Assembly: GCA_949318235.1 (NCBI GenBank)
Contig: OX439131.1
Location: forward strand, 7,649,811-7,713,810
Length of the DNA: 64,000 nt
Direction of reading: 5' to 3'
Origin: Ecdyonurus torrentis
Lineage: Eukaryota; Arthropoda; Insecta; Ephemeroptera; Heptageniidae
In this document: positions 1 to 15,516 of the stretch, one piece after another
Numbering within the stretch: position 1 is the stretch's first letter
Layout: every line of letters begins with the position of its first letter
Notes under the pieces: generated by a model
Told to the model about the DNA's origin: nothing
Seen by the model: only the letters and a program-made list of their open reading frames with translations
Databases searched by the model: none
Position numbers and translations under genes: made by a program

Positions 1-481
1 TAAATCTACAGCTCACTCATATCCCCATCATGTTGTTGTTGTGGAGAGTGTTTGAGGAAGAGAGAGTGAAGGGGGACTTTGAGTGCGTGAGAGAGAAATG
101 TCAGTCAGATGTGGGGTCCAGAGAGGATAACTCTCACTTTCTTTCCCACAAAATGACACATTCAATACCTTACAATATACACTAGGCTTTTTATTTCACA
201 TAAAATATTAAAATTAATTCAACACTTGCTTGAAAAAATAAACTTGACGTACAATTGACTGATGAATGGCTAATAAGGTGTTCCCCTCTTTGAAATAATG
301 AAAGGAAATAAAGTTTGACAAGTTAGAATGTAAACAATTCATAAAGCATTGTGCAGAGGTTTTCTTTGACAAACTTTTCAAAACAAATCAGTCTGATAAA
401 TTGGCACTTGTCACAGTAATTGATATAGTTACTTCGACATTATTGGCTCAATTTGCAGTTCATTTATCGATCATTTCTTTG

Positions 482-586
<105 letters not shown>

Positions 587-1437
587 AAAAAGGCAACTGC
601 TTTAGTTCTTTTTATTAAAAAATAAAGGTATGTAAAATAACAAATTAATTGGATGAGCTGTTTTTCACCTACATGTTTTCAAGTAATTTTAAAAATTGAC
701 AAAATTTAGTATTTTGTTTTTCTTGTCTTACAAAATCTTAATAGATAATTAAAATCCTAGATAATTTTGAATAAATCATACACCCTATATTGACTATCAT
801 CACTGGTTCATTTTTCTAATGTACATTTATTTTTTAAATAAAGCGATATAGAGATTATTACAATCAAATTAACATGTTCACTGTTGCATGACAAAAGCTT
901 TTAAATATAGCAAAAACTTCAAAAGCCATAGCTTTTATTGGCAGCGTTCTCTACAAACAAAAATTAACCATACAAAGTTTTATTTTTATAAAATAAAACG
1001 ACTGTGTTTTACATGTTTATTTAAAAAATGTCACGTTTTTTCCCCCGCAAGTGATGGTATTGTTGCGTCACAAAACAAAAGCATTTGGCTGCTGGCGTAT
1101 ATTGTGGTGTAAGATTTACTAAAATGTACTTTTTTATGTACAAAGTCGTAAAGTTAATATCGTGCCATATACAGATTGTAAAAAAAAAAATTTAAAAAAA
1201 AAAATCAATGTATACATAAAAAAATGACAAATAATCTTATATGAAATTTGAACCATTTTTCCTTCTTTTTTTATGAAATGCCTAGTTAAAAATAAAAGCA
1301 TTTCAAATCTCTTGAAAACTTGAAAGCTTCTGCTTGTAACTTTATATATAATTTTTTTTTTCTTGGGTGTGTATTGGCAAATGGAAAATTATATATATTT
1401 TGTCTAAAGTTTTAAAATGATAAGCAGTGGCATATCA

Positions 1438-1438
<1 letters not shown>

Positions 1439-1477
<39 letters not shown>

Positions 1478-1478
1478 G
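1439..1478. repeat. (GA)n microsatellite
   Basis: About 40 bp of GA with one AAG interruption. Confidence 0.95.
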
Positions 1479-1606
1479 AAATAAGACTCCTCGCGCACCG
1501 GAGCAAGCATGCGGAATTTCACGAAGGCAAATGCTTCAGAAAAAAAACTCTGAGAAGATAAACTCAAATCAAAGAAATAACAATTTTACGCACCAATAAA
1601 ATGAAT

Positions 1607-1639
<33 letters not shown>

Positions 1640-2451
1640 TCTCGACGTTTATAGCAGTAAATTTTTCAACTTATTTATTAATTTCATCAGAAAACTGTAT
1701 TTTTAAATTTCGTAAATTTTACAAATTTTCTTACTTATTTTACAATAAATCATAAATTAAAGTACGTAATGAAATAAAATTTAGCACATATGATATTTGA
1801 TTATAGTTATAATCATAATTATAGTTTGGTTCTGAATTTAAAATTTAAACCTTATTTTAAGTTTTTTTTTTTTCATTTCAAACTACGTAAAGTTTTATTG
1901 TTTGTTTTTTATTCTGATTGTCACAATAGTAAATTAAATACATTTCCAAAATCAGAGTTGATTTTCTCTAACACATATCAATTAGCTTATTCAGTGGTAA
2001 AGTAAAAAAAAAAACTAGAGAGGGGTTTATATTACATTTTAGTGTTTTTCATTTGTAATTTGTAGCGCTCTAGGGGTCTGAGGTGAACGTAGTGTATTAT
2101 GCTCTACTGACCGTGAATTATTAGCCTCTATTCATTGAACAATATTTATTTATTCACAATCACTCATTGACATTGATGTCACATACACAAATGTGTAAAA
2201 CGCTTTAAATATTTAAAATATTAATTGCATATTATTTAGTTATTAATTATAGAGCATGTGATACAATATTTATTTGACATACAGTTTACAATAAAGTGAT
2301 TGACGTTTTTGATATTTCACAATGGTTCAAAATTAGACCTCCGTGTATGAATTGGACCATAATTAAATAAAATAATGTTTTTTAAGAATTAGAGTGCTTA
2401 GAAGAACTTGGATATTGGATTTTGATCCGAGATACGCGATTTGGGAAGGTA

Positions 2452-2535
2452 ATTACAGTGCAAGGCGAAGCGCCTACTGCATATGCAACCGTTTGGGTAC
2501 ATATAACATACAGGTTGCCTATACTATAAAAACTA
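2452..2535 (+). repeat. Dispersed repeat, family C copy 1
   Basis: The core TATGCAACCGTTTGGGTAC followed by CAGGTTGCCTA is found again, reversed, at 53310-53380. The 5' part AGTGCAAGGCG also has a counterpart in that copy. A short GGCG/CGCC foldback lies inside. It is probably a fragment of a transposable element of unknown class. Confidence 0.65.
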
Positions 2536-3253
2536 AAGGGGCTAGTAGAGCGCTAATAACGAATTAAAAAAATTGAATGCTATTTTAATACTTTACAAAT
2601 AACTTTTTAAGGATTGAATGTGTGTAAGAGTTTTGAGACATTTGTTTCTTTGTAATTTATATAATATATAATATTATTCCATGCAAAGGTTTGCAACAGC
2701 TATTCAAAGGTTTATTATAAGTTTAAAATACTTTAAGAAAAAAAAATCTATAAAAACTTCAAAGCAGCTTTCTCAATTTTCTCTTAATGAAGTGCAAAAT
2801 TAAACACGTTGATTAAGAATGCCAGTGAAAAGAAATCAAGCAGGATAAAACACAAAAAAACATTTAAGAAAGTATTAAATTCTAAAAATACATTTTCAAA
2901 TATATTAATACTGTTTTTCACTTACAAGACAAAATATATAAAAACATGTAATATATTTCAGATGTGTTGATTTTATTCTTTTTACAAACACGTAAATATG
3001 ATATAAAGCACATTTTCTATGTTTAGAAATTTACTTTCCGTGTTTATATTTATACATCGTTCTGCATGTTATTTACTTTTACACGTGAGTAAATGCAAAT
3101 ATTTCAAATGTTTTAAGATTTTGAACTCTTTTTATACTCCTTTAGAAATAAACAGTCATACTTAATATAACTTAAATAATTGATATCAAGGAAATTAGGA
3201 GTCTTACTGCATAAATCATGATTAATAAGATATTTAGTTTTTTACGTATTATG

Positions 3254-3376
<123 letters not shown>

Positions 3377-4040
3377 AATGGTTTTTATTGCTCTTTTTCA
3401 CAAATATTCAATAATTTAACATTCTTTTATTATACAATGAAAAGAAAATTACATACAATAAAAACAAATCATATCATTCATTTTATAATATCTAATAAAT
3501 TAGTATTAATAAGACAGTAATTAAATTAAATATTAAAAAGTTAATAAAAATCTAATTAAAATCTATAATGTACGTTTAAAGTGTTTTTGTAATTAAAACT
3601 TTTCACTGCTTACTTTCATTTTAATCCCTTTTTCCTTTCAGTTATATTGTATTTTAAAATTATATTATTATGAAATTATGTTTAACTCTAGACCATAAAG
3701 AAACAGTAGAAGAGAGGTTAGTAAAAATTGTTATAAAATAAAATGGTGAAATTATGATTTGCGTTAGTAAGTTTGCTTTTGAGTTGACCAATATTATATT
3801 ATATATAAGAAGAAAATTGCTTGAGTATGTTTTCATGATATATTATATATGAAAGCAGATTCTATATATAAAATATAGCTCTTCATTAATGATGATATAG
3901 AGAGAAATGGTAAAGTAGTATGGACAGACAATTAGGTAAGGTCCGTTTTCAAAGCGGATGAGGAGCAACTTTCAGTAGCTTTGAACCAGAATGGTATGTC
4001 CACTGGCGTTAGAGCGAGGTTTGTAGGGGGTGGAATAAAA

Positions 4041-4042
<2 letters not shown>

Positions 4043-4134
<92 letters not shown>

Positions 4135-4153
4135 ACTCTCACTCTCACTCTCT
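4043..4153. repeat. (CT)n array ending in (TCTCAC)n
   Basis: About 85 bp of CT followed by four TCTCAC hexamers, a higher-order variant at the array edge. Confidence 0.97.
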
Positions 4154-4258
4154 ACCCTCTAGGGATTTAATATCTCATCACATCACAAGCAGCTACATAA
4201 TTATACAATGAATATGTAGTTAGGAGTACTATGAAGAACTTTTACACGTATTGTCTTA

Positions 4259-4259
<1 letters not shown>

Positions 4260-4324
<65 letters not shown>
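4260..4324. repeat. (GA)n microsatellite
   Basis: About 65 bp of pure GA, roughly 100 bases from an opposite-strand-type CT array, so the two could pair as an inverted repeat. Confidence 0.97.
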
Positions 4325-4326
<2 letters not shown>

Positions 4327-7300
4327 AAAAAAACTAATGAAATATCACTATTAAAGGTAATTACGATAAAATATTAAACCAATTTTATTTATAGTTAAGT
4401 TATTTTTACTTTCATACGCTGTATAATATATAAATTATATTCACAGAGCACCTAAGCTCGTTACATTATATATTATATATATACGCCTTCTTTCTGAATT
4501 AAAGTGCAGGTATAAATAACATGAAAAAAAAAAAACGTTACACCTTAAAAAATGAATCATGTAATAATTTATCATGAAAAGAAAAAAAAAAAAAAAAAAG
4601 CTTTCAAACCGATAAAACTATAAATTTTATATTATAAAATATTTATCAATTTACAAAAAGCATTTTAGTATAATTTTTTTTAACCATTCATTATTGGAAC
4701 ATTATTTGTTTACTTATTATAAAAGAGAAAATGACAAAAGCACAAAAATATGAATATTTCATAATATTTTGTAACAAAATAATAATCTTTAAAAACAATA
4801 GAAGTAAAACCTTCTCTTTAAAATATGATATTTTGCCTTTTATATGTTTATGTACGTACAATAAAATTTAAAATAACAATAAAGAACATTAAAATATACA
4901 CTTAAAAAATATGATATTTATCCATTGGGATAAAAATATTTATATGGTTTAAACGTAAGATAAAATAATAAAAAAATAAAAAAAAAATAAAAAACTTAAG
5001 CGGCTTAAAAAGACTTAAAAAAAAAGCAACGCTACTTCTTTGCCATTTTGTGAGCTGTTTACTCATGCAGTGTGTGCAAACGTTTACATTAAGAGTAAAG
5101 TCCCAACAAAGTTGTAAACATCGTGTGTAAAAAAAAAAAAAAAATGACCTTTTATACTTTATAACACGGTCGTTGCTCATCAAACTTTTTTCCATTCATT
5201 TTCATCTTTTAATATTTTTTATAAAGCTTAATGAATTTAAAAAAAGAAGATTTTATATGATAACACAAATTTAAATTTTAAATATGTATTTTAATTATTT
5301 TATAAATTATCCCTTGTGTTTACATAGAGAATAAAATTTTAAATAAAATATTATTGGTAGTGATGTAAAATAAGTGTTATTTGTTGAATATACATAAAAT
5401 ATTTTTTATTCTTTTTAAATATTATATAAATCATTATTATAAAACAATTTTTTTGTATTATTTTTAAATATTAACATTTTTTGATTGATGAATATTTAAA
5501 ATTATTTTCAAGTGAACGAGTAAAATATATTTATTCAAGATTTTAATATTGATTGATAAAATGACTTAAAAATTAACCAATATACGATTTTATTTACAAA
5601 ACCAATCTATTTAATTTTTTTTCATTAAAGTCTTATGTTAGTGGCTTATTTATTTGCATTAGAAAAAAAAGATTTTGTCAAGTGTAAAATTGGTCTATTA
5701 TAAAGTATATAAAAGTGCTAAAATACTATTTAGAAAATTTTATTCATGGTAGAAGAGAGGCAATAAATTTTAAAACCCTTCTTTCTCTCTCTCTCTCTCT
5801 CTCAAAAAGTTTTTGGAAGGTTGAAAATTTTGTTGTGGGGAAAAGTAGAGAGAAAGTAAATGTTTATGTTAACATTCTTTAATTGATATCAGTTGCAAGC
5901 AAACTCAAAACTAGCAAAGTGAAACAAAAGCTTGTGCAAACTTTCGTCTTTGCTATGGAAAAGGGTAAATAGCTCTCTTTCTCTTTCTTACTCTCTTGTA
6001 TGCTAGTGGTCACAAAAACTTCGTTAATATGCGTTTTTAGTTACACATATAAAGGAAATGAACGTATATACTTTGTTAATTTCAATATAATACCTCTCTT
6101 ACTTTATTTTATAACTAAAAGTGCATTTAAAATTATAATCATACTATAAAAGTTTTTACTTTAAATTAAAACCATAAACGTTGATATATTTTTAACATTA
6201 ACTAGATACAATCTAAAGTTATCTATAAGTTAGAAAAAATTCTCTTTGTGAATAAAATTTTACATTGCAGAGAAAATTGAATGTTGTTAAAAAAATATAT
6301 TGGAATTTGTATTCTTTGTATTATTTTTGTTGTAACTAAAGTTGAATCAATATTGCAGTTTGTTTTATCTTTTGTTACTGTTACAGTAAACCACGAGGCG
6401 TGATGGTGTATTATGCTTCTTTCGTGAAGAGAAATTCACACTCTGACATAAAATTACGTTTTCATGGTGTAAATACACATTTGCAGTTTATATTACACAA
6501 TAAATTTATATTGCATAAAATTATGTCAACATATTTTTTATGACGCAGTGTTATAAATAGCTTCAAGGATTTCTATTTACGTATATTTAATCATATGGAA
6601 AACTTTTACATTGATAGCAATTTCAGGAATGGAATTTAAATAAATAAATAAATTCAACTTTGCAATATAACATCCTTTCTGATATATACATCCCTCGCTT
6701 AGTTTTTTTTTTTTTTTTTCATAGTTTTATAATTCTTATGGTTGATTCAATGATTTATTTTAATTCTAAATATTTAAAAGAAATATCTTCATATCAGATT
6801 GATATCTTAACGTACAGAAATATCAACTTTCATTGCCGATTCACTTGATGTTAGTCACGTCTGCAATAGTTTCAGCGTTGGTATCAAAAAATCTACATTT
6901 TAATTTATAAATATATTTTTAGAAAATATTTACAATATTAAGTCAATAAAAACTATAATGCCATATTTTTAATTACTTTATGCAAACAGTACTTTACATT
7001 AATGTATATATTTTAAATATTTCAATAGTTAGAAAATATCATATTTTCTAGTTTCATGTATTGTTATGTGAATAATAATTTTATTTTATTTTAACTTTTA
7101 ACTACATTTATAAATTTTCTTCACTTATACGCTTACTGTACATGAAATTAAAATATTGACGAGAACAATGTTTATTTTAAATGAAACAATATGAACCACC
7201 TGGTTCAATAAAATATCTAATATCTTATGGCTTGTATAGTGTAAACAACAGATATGGCCAGTTAAAAATTTACATATTAAACTCATGTGGTGGAATTAAA

Positions 7301-8786
7301 AACATTCATTGGTAACGCAGGTATGTAAATACCTTTATGGAGGTTTAAATATACAAGTTATTGAAACAAACCGCATAATATTTTTTCTTTCATATTATAT
7401 TATGATAAGACATGTGCTTACAATGCAAATTTTTAATTGCATTTTGTGGTGTTTGTGGCATCGTTTAAAACACATGTGAAATGTACTTCATACCAGACTC
7501 TTTTTCTACTCTCTCCCTCCCTCCCTTTCTCTTTCTCTCTTAATGTTCGCTTTTAAAACCTTTCTTTTTTCTTTCTTTAGAGTAGCTCAATTAAGTAGAG
7601 ATTTTTATTTCTTTTTTGTTAATCCTTTGGTAAATACTTACTTAAATTGTAATCCTAAAGAAAGAAATTACCTGGAAGAGGAAATTTGTGAATGTTTTTG
7701 TTACATTTTTCCTTCATTCGGTATTTTGGTTATGTTTTTCTTTTTTTCTTTCTTTTTTTGGGGGGGGGGGGTAGTTTTTTTCCTATTCTGATGGTTTAAT
7801 AAAATTATGTATTTGCTTTAAATTGATTAGTCAAATGTTTAAGGAAATTCACACTAAAATGCAGTGATATTGTACATTAAAATGTGTTTGTTTTTTTAAG
7901 TATGGAGCTCTTTTTCTAGTTCTCTATGGCAATAAACTTGCAAATTGTTTATTGTTTTCAACGAATTATTACGATCATAAAGAAACTTTAGATTCCTTTA
8001 TTATTATTAAAACTTTGTACCGATTTATGTTTAAATAAGTGACATGAGGAAGAAAATAAAATTTCTGCACTTTATTTTATAGTCAAGATAACCTCATGAG
8101 GATTCCTTCACTTGAAAATTGATAATTTAATTGCAGTTCTTGCAATTAACTTAAAGATATTAAGAGCAATGCTTGTTTCATTTTAATTTTCTTCAATTTA
8201 TAAAATGCTATTAATAAAAGTGTTCTAGTAACGTGAATTACTTTTCAGAGAATCTAATTTTATAGCAATTATAGCTATACGGACTAATTTTTTTTCCTTC
8301 AAAATGTAAGACTTAATTTCTTTGTTTAGATTCAAGCTAATTATTTTTCTAACAAGTTTGTCTGTATCCTAACTCAAAATATCGTTTCCTTTGTAATGCT
8401 AGAAATATTTAAATAATATCAATAAAATGTTAAATTTCAAGACTTTTTTTTTTAACCATTACTTTTTATTATCTTACCTTTCTTTTTCGAAATATATTTT
8501 ATACCTTGCAATCTCTCGGAGTGTTATTCATATTTTTAAAACTATATCAAGGTAAAACTGAACTGCATTTTCCTTTTACTAACTTGTGGGAAAGAAAAAA
8601 AAAGCAAAAAAAAAAAAAAAAAAACACTAACTTTCTTTTCAACCGTAAATTTTTACCTTTTTTACCCGAGATTCTAATATAAGACAAGTAGAAAAAAATA
8701 ATATATAGAATATCCTCTCGGGAGGTTTTTATCCACCATTTTTTTGCTGCAAAGTAATCGTGGTAATGGATCGCGTTTTTTTTCCT

Positions 8787-8789
<3 letters not shown>

Positions 8790-8838
<49 letters not shown>
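8790..8838. repeat. (CT)n microsatellite
   Basis: About 48 bp of CT. A short CA run follows at 8904-8918. Confidence 0.96.
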
Positions 8839-8840
<2 letters not shown>

Positions 8841-11800
8841 GTGCCAATATTTGCTACTCCAGCGTATGTATAGATTCCGTGACACAAGACAAGCTTATGA
8901 CAGACACACACACACACTCACGCATTGTCGTCTCACCTAGCTCACCTGTCAGGACACGTGCTCATATCTTTACTCAATGATTGATAACTCAACTAACTTT
9001 TTTGTTGAAACGATCAAATGCATTTTTTTTTATTCTTTTTAAAGTTTTTTATGTGTCATTTTTTTGTCATTCCAACAAATATAATATATAAAAAATACGT
9101 TAGTTCTGCTTGAAAATATAATAATAATATGAAAATTCTTTTCACGTTTACTATGCAGAGGAAAAAAATCTCGATTTCATGCCAAAATAATAATAATAAT
9201 AATTTCTAAATAAAAAAAAAAAAAAAAAAAAAAAAAGTAGTAATAAAAGAGTAAAATGTTTCATTAATATAATATTTTATGGTTAAAATATATAATACCA
9301 GTAATGTATGAATATCTGAAATTTTTATTTAAAATTGCAATATTCATGTTTTTTATACAAACGAAAAATAATCCAACACAGTTAACAAAAATAATATTAA
9401 TTTTCTAAAACATTGAACAAAGTTCAAATTTTATGAATATCAAAGAAATAAGGAATGGGGGGGGGGGGGGCAACATTAACCCAACATTTGTATCATTTTT
9501 AAAACATAGATCAAATTTTACTTGGCATTCATTCAAAAAATATATAAAAAACAACAACTACATTTAAAAAGCTGTGTTCTTTATGAGAAATGAAAATATC
9601 GTCTCGCGCGACCAGCTCAATATCTTAATAATACATGTTTGTTTATTTGGCTTTTGTTTCATAAAAATGACAAAAATTGTTGCTTAAAATATATATTTGG
9701 TTGAAAGTTTTTGAGCAAGTCTTTATAAAGATATTAATGCGTCAAATAATGGTTATAGAATCATGTATTACATGTTTTTGTTTTTTTTATCTTTGCACAA
9801 AGTTGGTTAAAATTTAGTGTGGGATATTCCAACACTGCTTAATTTGAATACGCGCTGAACTGTTATAAATTTTCATTATCTTAAATCAGCACTCACACCG
9901 AGTGATCTTCCCACCGCTTTTATTGTATTTTTGTTTTTTGTAATTTAAATACTATACTATAATATAAACATAGACTTGCAGCACCAAGCCAACTTTTGGT
10001 GCTGCTTGATTCCTATAATAAAGTTAACATATTAACTGCTAAAAAAGGAAAATTACAGAAATTATTATATATATCATGTGTATAGGCTATATAGGCTATA
10101 ATTTTTTTTTTTATTTGTGTTAAAAGAATATAATACAGTTGTGCTGCTGTGTTGATATTTTCTTGTTTTAGAGTTGGTTGGGATGCAAGAGTCACATTTA
10201 TTTCATGCACGAAATGTTCTGGCCTCTCTCTCTTTCTAAATATATTTGACACAGGCCAAGAAAAGCACTCAGGTTTTGTAGACAGCTTAGCATAATGCAA
10301 TTCGTGTGGTTTGCCCTTACTCAAGATTTCCTGCGGGGACCATCAGAACGTTATGACACGTCTCACAGAGTGGGCGCATTCGATTTAGTCACAAGAGTCG
10401 CAAAGGGAGCAGAAAAAAAAGGACTGCCTTAAAACGCAAACTGTGTGATGATATTTTCAAATCCACTTTTTTTTCTCTCTCTTGAAGATAACACAATTTC
10501 TAACGGATTTTTTTTTTTTGTTACCAGAATTTTATTACCATTGTTTTTTATTATCATATTTAAATAAATCGTATACAAAATCTAATGCTATCAGTTTTTT
10601 TTTAAAGCATTTTGTTTGCTTATCGGATTTGTTGATATATTAGCATATACCATTTCTTAAGGTTCTTTAGTGCTTTACATTTTTGGTTTCAGTCAAATGC
10701 ATACATGTTTATTTTTAGGATTACATTACTTTTAAAATTGAAAATATTTTATTTGTATGCATATTTTAAAATATTGTTAAAAGTGTTATAATGAAGGTAT
10801 GCATTGTTACATTAAAAAAAAGTAAAAATAAACAGAGAGTAGAATTTAATACCATTAAAAATTAGTTTAATGAATGCAGTAAATTAAATGAGAGAGAAGG
10901 CTGAAATTACAACAATCTGCACTTGTTTTATTGCGCAACGTACGTGTAATTTACTTTATTAATTGTACTAACAAAAGCTGTACATACAAGCATTTGAAAA
11001 AAAAAATATATAAATGAATAAATTTAAAATGAATAACCTGCTATTAGCGTGTTTGTATGCTATACTTTTTTGTGCATAAAATATTTTCTTTGTCATTTTG
11101 AAACATTAATGGACATGGATTTTTTGTCCAATGACGTATATATTTTTTTTTCTTTGTAATTAACCTAATTAATTTTTATGATGATATTACTTTTCATGCA
11201 AATGTTGTAAAATTGCACATAATGGCACTGATTAATTTAATTCAAGTTTTTCTTTAACTTTATATTATACGTATAATGCGGGCTGAGTAAATTTATAGAC
11301 CCTTTTTTTTTTCGTGATTATAACTGAAATGTAAATGCCTTTCATGCGTTTGAAATAGAATATTCTATAAAAGCTGCGTAAATTTCTATCACCTCAAAGA
11401 AATATAAGAGCTCCGTGATAAAAAAAAGTAAGAAAAAAAGCAAAGAAATGAGAGAGTGAGAGAAAATGATATTTTATCTCATTTTTATTTTCAATCTGAG
11501 AAAGATATGAAAAGATTTACCATATCATTGAAAAGAAAACTATTTTATAATGTTACTTTCTCTTTGTATATTATATTAAGGTACTTATAAATATTATAGA
11601 ACATGAACTCTCAATGTTTCTACACTGCAGGGAGTCCAACAACTTTCATGTTATACAGTACTGCAATAAAACTGCATAAATATATATTTTTTAAACTTTA
11701 TTATTTTATATGTATGAAAATTGCATTGTTGATTTTTTTTTCTTCAATTCCAGATGTAAAAGTTTTTTTTTTTTTTCTTTGAGCTAAAAAGTAAGTCAAA

Positions 11801-14075
11801 CTTAATCTCCATAAAGCAGTAGGAGATGACACTTAAAAGTCTCGCAGTAAAAATTCAATTTCCCATCTTCTTTTAAAGTAAAGAGACATGACGATTCGTT
11901 CTCTTTGACATTACAAAAAATATAAAACTTTTTTTTTTCAATTGAAAAATAACTTTACATTGCAATTTTTTTAATAAATTACATATTTTATCATAATACA
12001 TAAATCAAATAAAATCTAGGTCATTTTTGATTGATTTTTTTTTCTGTATTACATAATATTGTATATATTATTTATTTATGTATTATTAACTGTTATAATT
12101 TATTTTATAACTATAAAATATATTTAAAAATTATAATTTATGTATTTTTTTTATATATATTTTTTGAAATGTAATATAATGCAAAAGGATACCACTTTAA
12201 TATAAGGTTGGGAAAAAACTGTAAAGTAACTATGAATGTATTTTTACCACAAACCGTCTTATAAATTTTCATTATTAAAATGAATAGCGTTTCTTAGTGG
12301 TTTTTATCAGACTCAAGGAAAGAGCAGTATTGGAGATGGAAAAAATTTCTATACGTGGTGGTCTTTCCCACACTTTTCAGTACTCTCACTCTCTCTCTCT
12401 CTCTCTCTGCTGCTGCTCAAGCTTAGGGCTACATAAAAGCATTTATACAAAGATATAAAATTATTTTAAAGTGCAGTATCTCAAAATAAATTGCAAGGCA
12501 AGTATACTTAAATTCTTTATTAATATAATGCGAGGAAATGTGTGTAAGATACCAATTGAGAAGATATTTGAAAGTCTATAGAACCAACAGAACTGTATGC
12601 TCTCCGTAAAACAGAGTCAATATATTTTATATGCCATATAATACGCTTTTTTGTTTAGTGTGTGTCAGTTATTATAAATACTTAAATAATTCGTACAAAT
12701 ATCATCTAAGGTAAACGCATTTCTTGTAATACACCAAATTTTATGTATGTACTATATAACATTAACTTGATAATTATATACAGTAACGCATTGCAGTAAA
12801 CAATGTTCCTATTATGTTGTCAAATATTTATTTTATTATAAATCTCACTAAAGTAGTATTTGAAATGTAATTAAAAGTAAGTACGTTTTTGTTCAAATTT
12901 TCTATATACGAGCAATTATAAATTTTAGTTCAAATAAAATGAAAATAAAATTCAAGTGTTCAATACTTTGTTCCAAATTTGTTTTTATACTTCACTCATA
13001 CACAAAATAGAAACAAAATGGTATAAGGAACAAAGTGAGGTGCGAGATATTAGTTTAACTAATATTGAATCAATTTAATTTAAAGTAGATACTAAACTGG
13101 ATCTCTTATTCAATGTTCGTTCGATTTTTTTTCTTTCCATCTATACCGAACAAACAAGAAGTTTCTTCATTTTGCTGCACATAATACTACTAGCATGGGA
13201 CTACTACTATATCAAAATATATAGGACACCAAAGACTAACTTTTTACACCATAAACCAAACTTCAATGTTATAATAAATTGCTTTTTATTCCTCCTTAAT
13301 AATTTCATTATTTTTGTTCTTTCAATATTACTTTTATACTGATCTCTTTTTTCCGTTGCAAAATTTCTTCCAAAACTAATTGTGGTAATCGATTAGATGA
13401 TTATTTTATATAATCATGATTTGGCTATTCCTAAACTGATTGAATTTTTTTTTTCAGTACACTTAAAAAATATATATATATTATATAAAAATGAAAAATG
13501 GTTACTCAATAAATTCTACAGCAAACATATGATGGATGTTGAAACATTCTTTTTTAAACTTAGCTATATATAATATTGTAGAAAAAGAAACCAAGCGTAT
13601 TATATTTTATAATTTATTACATTTTTATTTTTAATGTAAAAGTATTTCTCTGATTCCAGATGAAAAACTGGTTTTAAAACTTTTTTTTTACAAGAAACAT
13701 CGATCAATTATTATATTTTTTTGTCAATGCAGAAAAATTATATTTCTGACTTTTAAATGCAATAAAGTGCACCGCGTACTTAAAATAAGATCAATATTTT
13801 AAAACAAAAATCAATATTTGAATATTTTTAAAAACTTTTTACCATAAAGATAGAGGTTTTATGTGTGAAAAAATATATATATAAGGGAGAGAAAAAGAAG
13901 GGTTTGGTTAAAAGTTTTTGGCAAGTTGTCTGCCGCATGGAAGTTGTATCATAGAATTGCCTGCAGTGAAACTCATTGACTTGTCTATTCTTCCCCGTAC
14001 TTCCCAGCTATATACTCTAACCCACTCACATCCATTACACCCTCTAATGGAATACCGCGTTGCTCGGTTCACCCC

Positions 14076-14078
<3 letters not shown>

Positions 14079-14135
<57 letters not shown>
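14079..14135. repeat. Compound (CT)n(CA)n microsatellite
   Basis: About 36 bp of CT joined directly to about 21 bp of CA. Confidence 0.96.
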
Positions 14136-14136
<1 letters not shown>

Positions 14137-15482
14137 TCACATTTCATAGTCATCACTCAATGTTTTGTATATTACATGGTTCAAGCCTCACTACTAGGAC
14201 TTGGGAGATTGCTTTTAGCTTGTGGCTGCCTCTTTTAAACCTACTTCATGTAGCTGTCAAATTTGATATGAGAACTGATGACCACAAATATCATATAGAT
14301 AGAAGGCAAGAATGAGATTTCTTTGAGAATATTCTTTACTGAAAAGCTATTTTGTCACAAACTACATAACGAGGCCTATGTGCTTACCTTAGAATGGATA
14401 ATGGGTAAACGAGTTTGTGTTATGATATGTTAAAACTGTTGTTTTTATGTATTATTAATATTGTATTATAATTGTGGCCAAAGTTCATGTAATAACGTTG
14501 ATTAAGCCCTGTATGAATGACCTTAAATTAAATTTAATAATAATTTTTTAAAACCAAGTTGTCTTTAGGTACGAGTATAGTACACTAACAGTAAGAATAA
14601 TTAATGAACTATTATATATATATATTTTTTTTAATTTAAATCTCTATTTAAGAGAAAGTCAAATTTCAATTAGGAAAATCAAGGATATATAAAAGACAGT
14701 CGTACTGTGAGGTCTTTTACCATTAATAAACATCAAAAAGTAAATAAAAATATCAATAACATTGATGTGATTAATTTATAATGATGATACCATACGAACA
14801 AAAAAAATCAAACTTTTTATTTGTGCTTTAAAAAATATTGAAAAAAAAAGTTGTTTTTTTTTAGTAAAATATTAAATAGCTTTTAGGCATTAACATAAAG
14901 TTTAATGATGTGAAAATTTAGTTCATTTTTTTTTAAATATTGACATGAATTATTACCCATGTATAGAAAAATATTAATCAAAAAAAGATAATTAAAATCA
15001 ATCAATAATATGTCAAAAATTTTCATTAGTGTTGAAGTTTATAAATAAATTAAGTTATGGAATAAAAAGTGGCAAGGCTACTATATAATATAGTAAACAA
15101 GTTTCATTGTAAATTGAAGTGAATACAACCACTTAAAAATGTTGAAAAACATTTTTCGATATAAAATAAACAAATTTGTTATTCTTCCACTGTTATTTAA
15201 TGCATCATTAGTTGATAACTTATTTACTTTTCAAGATAATTTATATCGTGGAATATTTAAAAAAAATATAAAAATATATTTTATAAACAACTCTTCAGTG
15301 AAACGTTAACTTTCTCATGATAATACTTTTCTGTATCATACTTATTATTATTTAAATTTTAATAACAATTTAAATATATCATCCATAAATATTTTTATCA
15401 TATCTAACTTTTCTTGATCTTTTAACATGATTAAAAATTAAAAAATGGCAATTAAGAGACTTCATTTAGATGCATGCATTTC

Positions 15483-15516
15483 AGATCAAAGAAGTTTTGC
15501 AAAACTTCTTTGATCT
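15483..15516. repeat. 34-bp perfect palindrome with no spacer
   Basis: AGATCAAAGAAGTTTTG is followed directly by its exact reverse complement, with the centre between 15499 and 15500. Such a spacer-free palindrome can extrude as a cruciform or encode a tight hairpin. It is not made of simple repeats, unlike the other palindromes in the window. Confidence 0.95.

Noticed and set aside
10013..10324. 103-codon minus-strand reading frame
   Set aside because: No recognised motif. The start of the frame is not supported and composition follows the A+T-rich background; a chance frame is more likely.
13908..14238. Reading frames on both strands around the CT-CA repeat
   Set aside because: They depend on the microsatellite for their length and show no domain.
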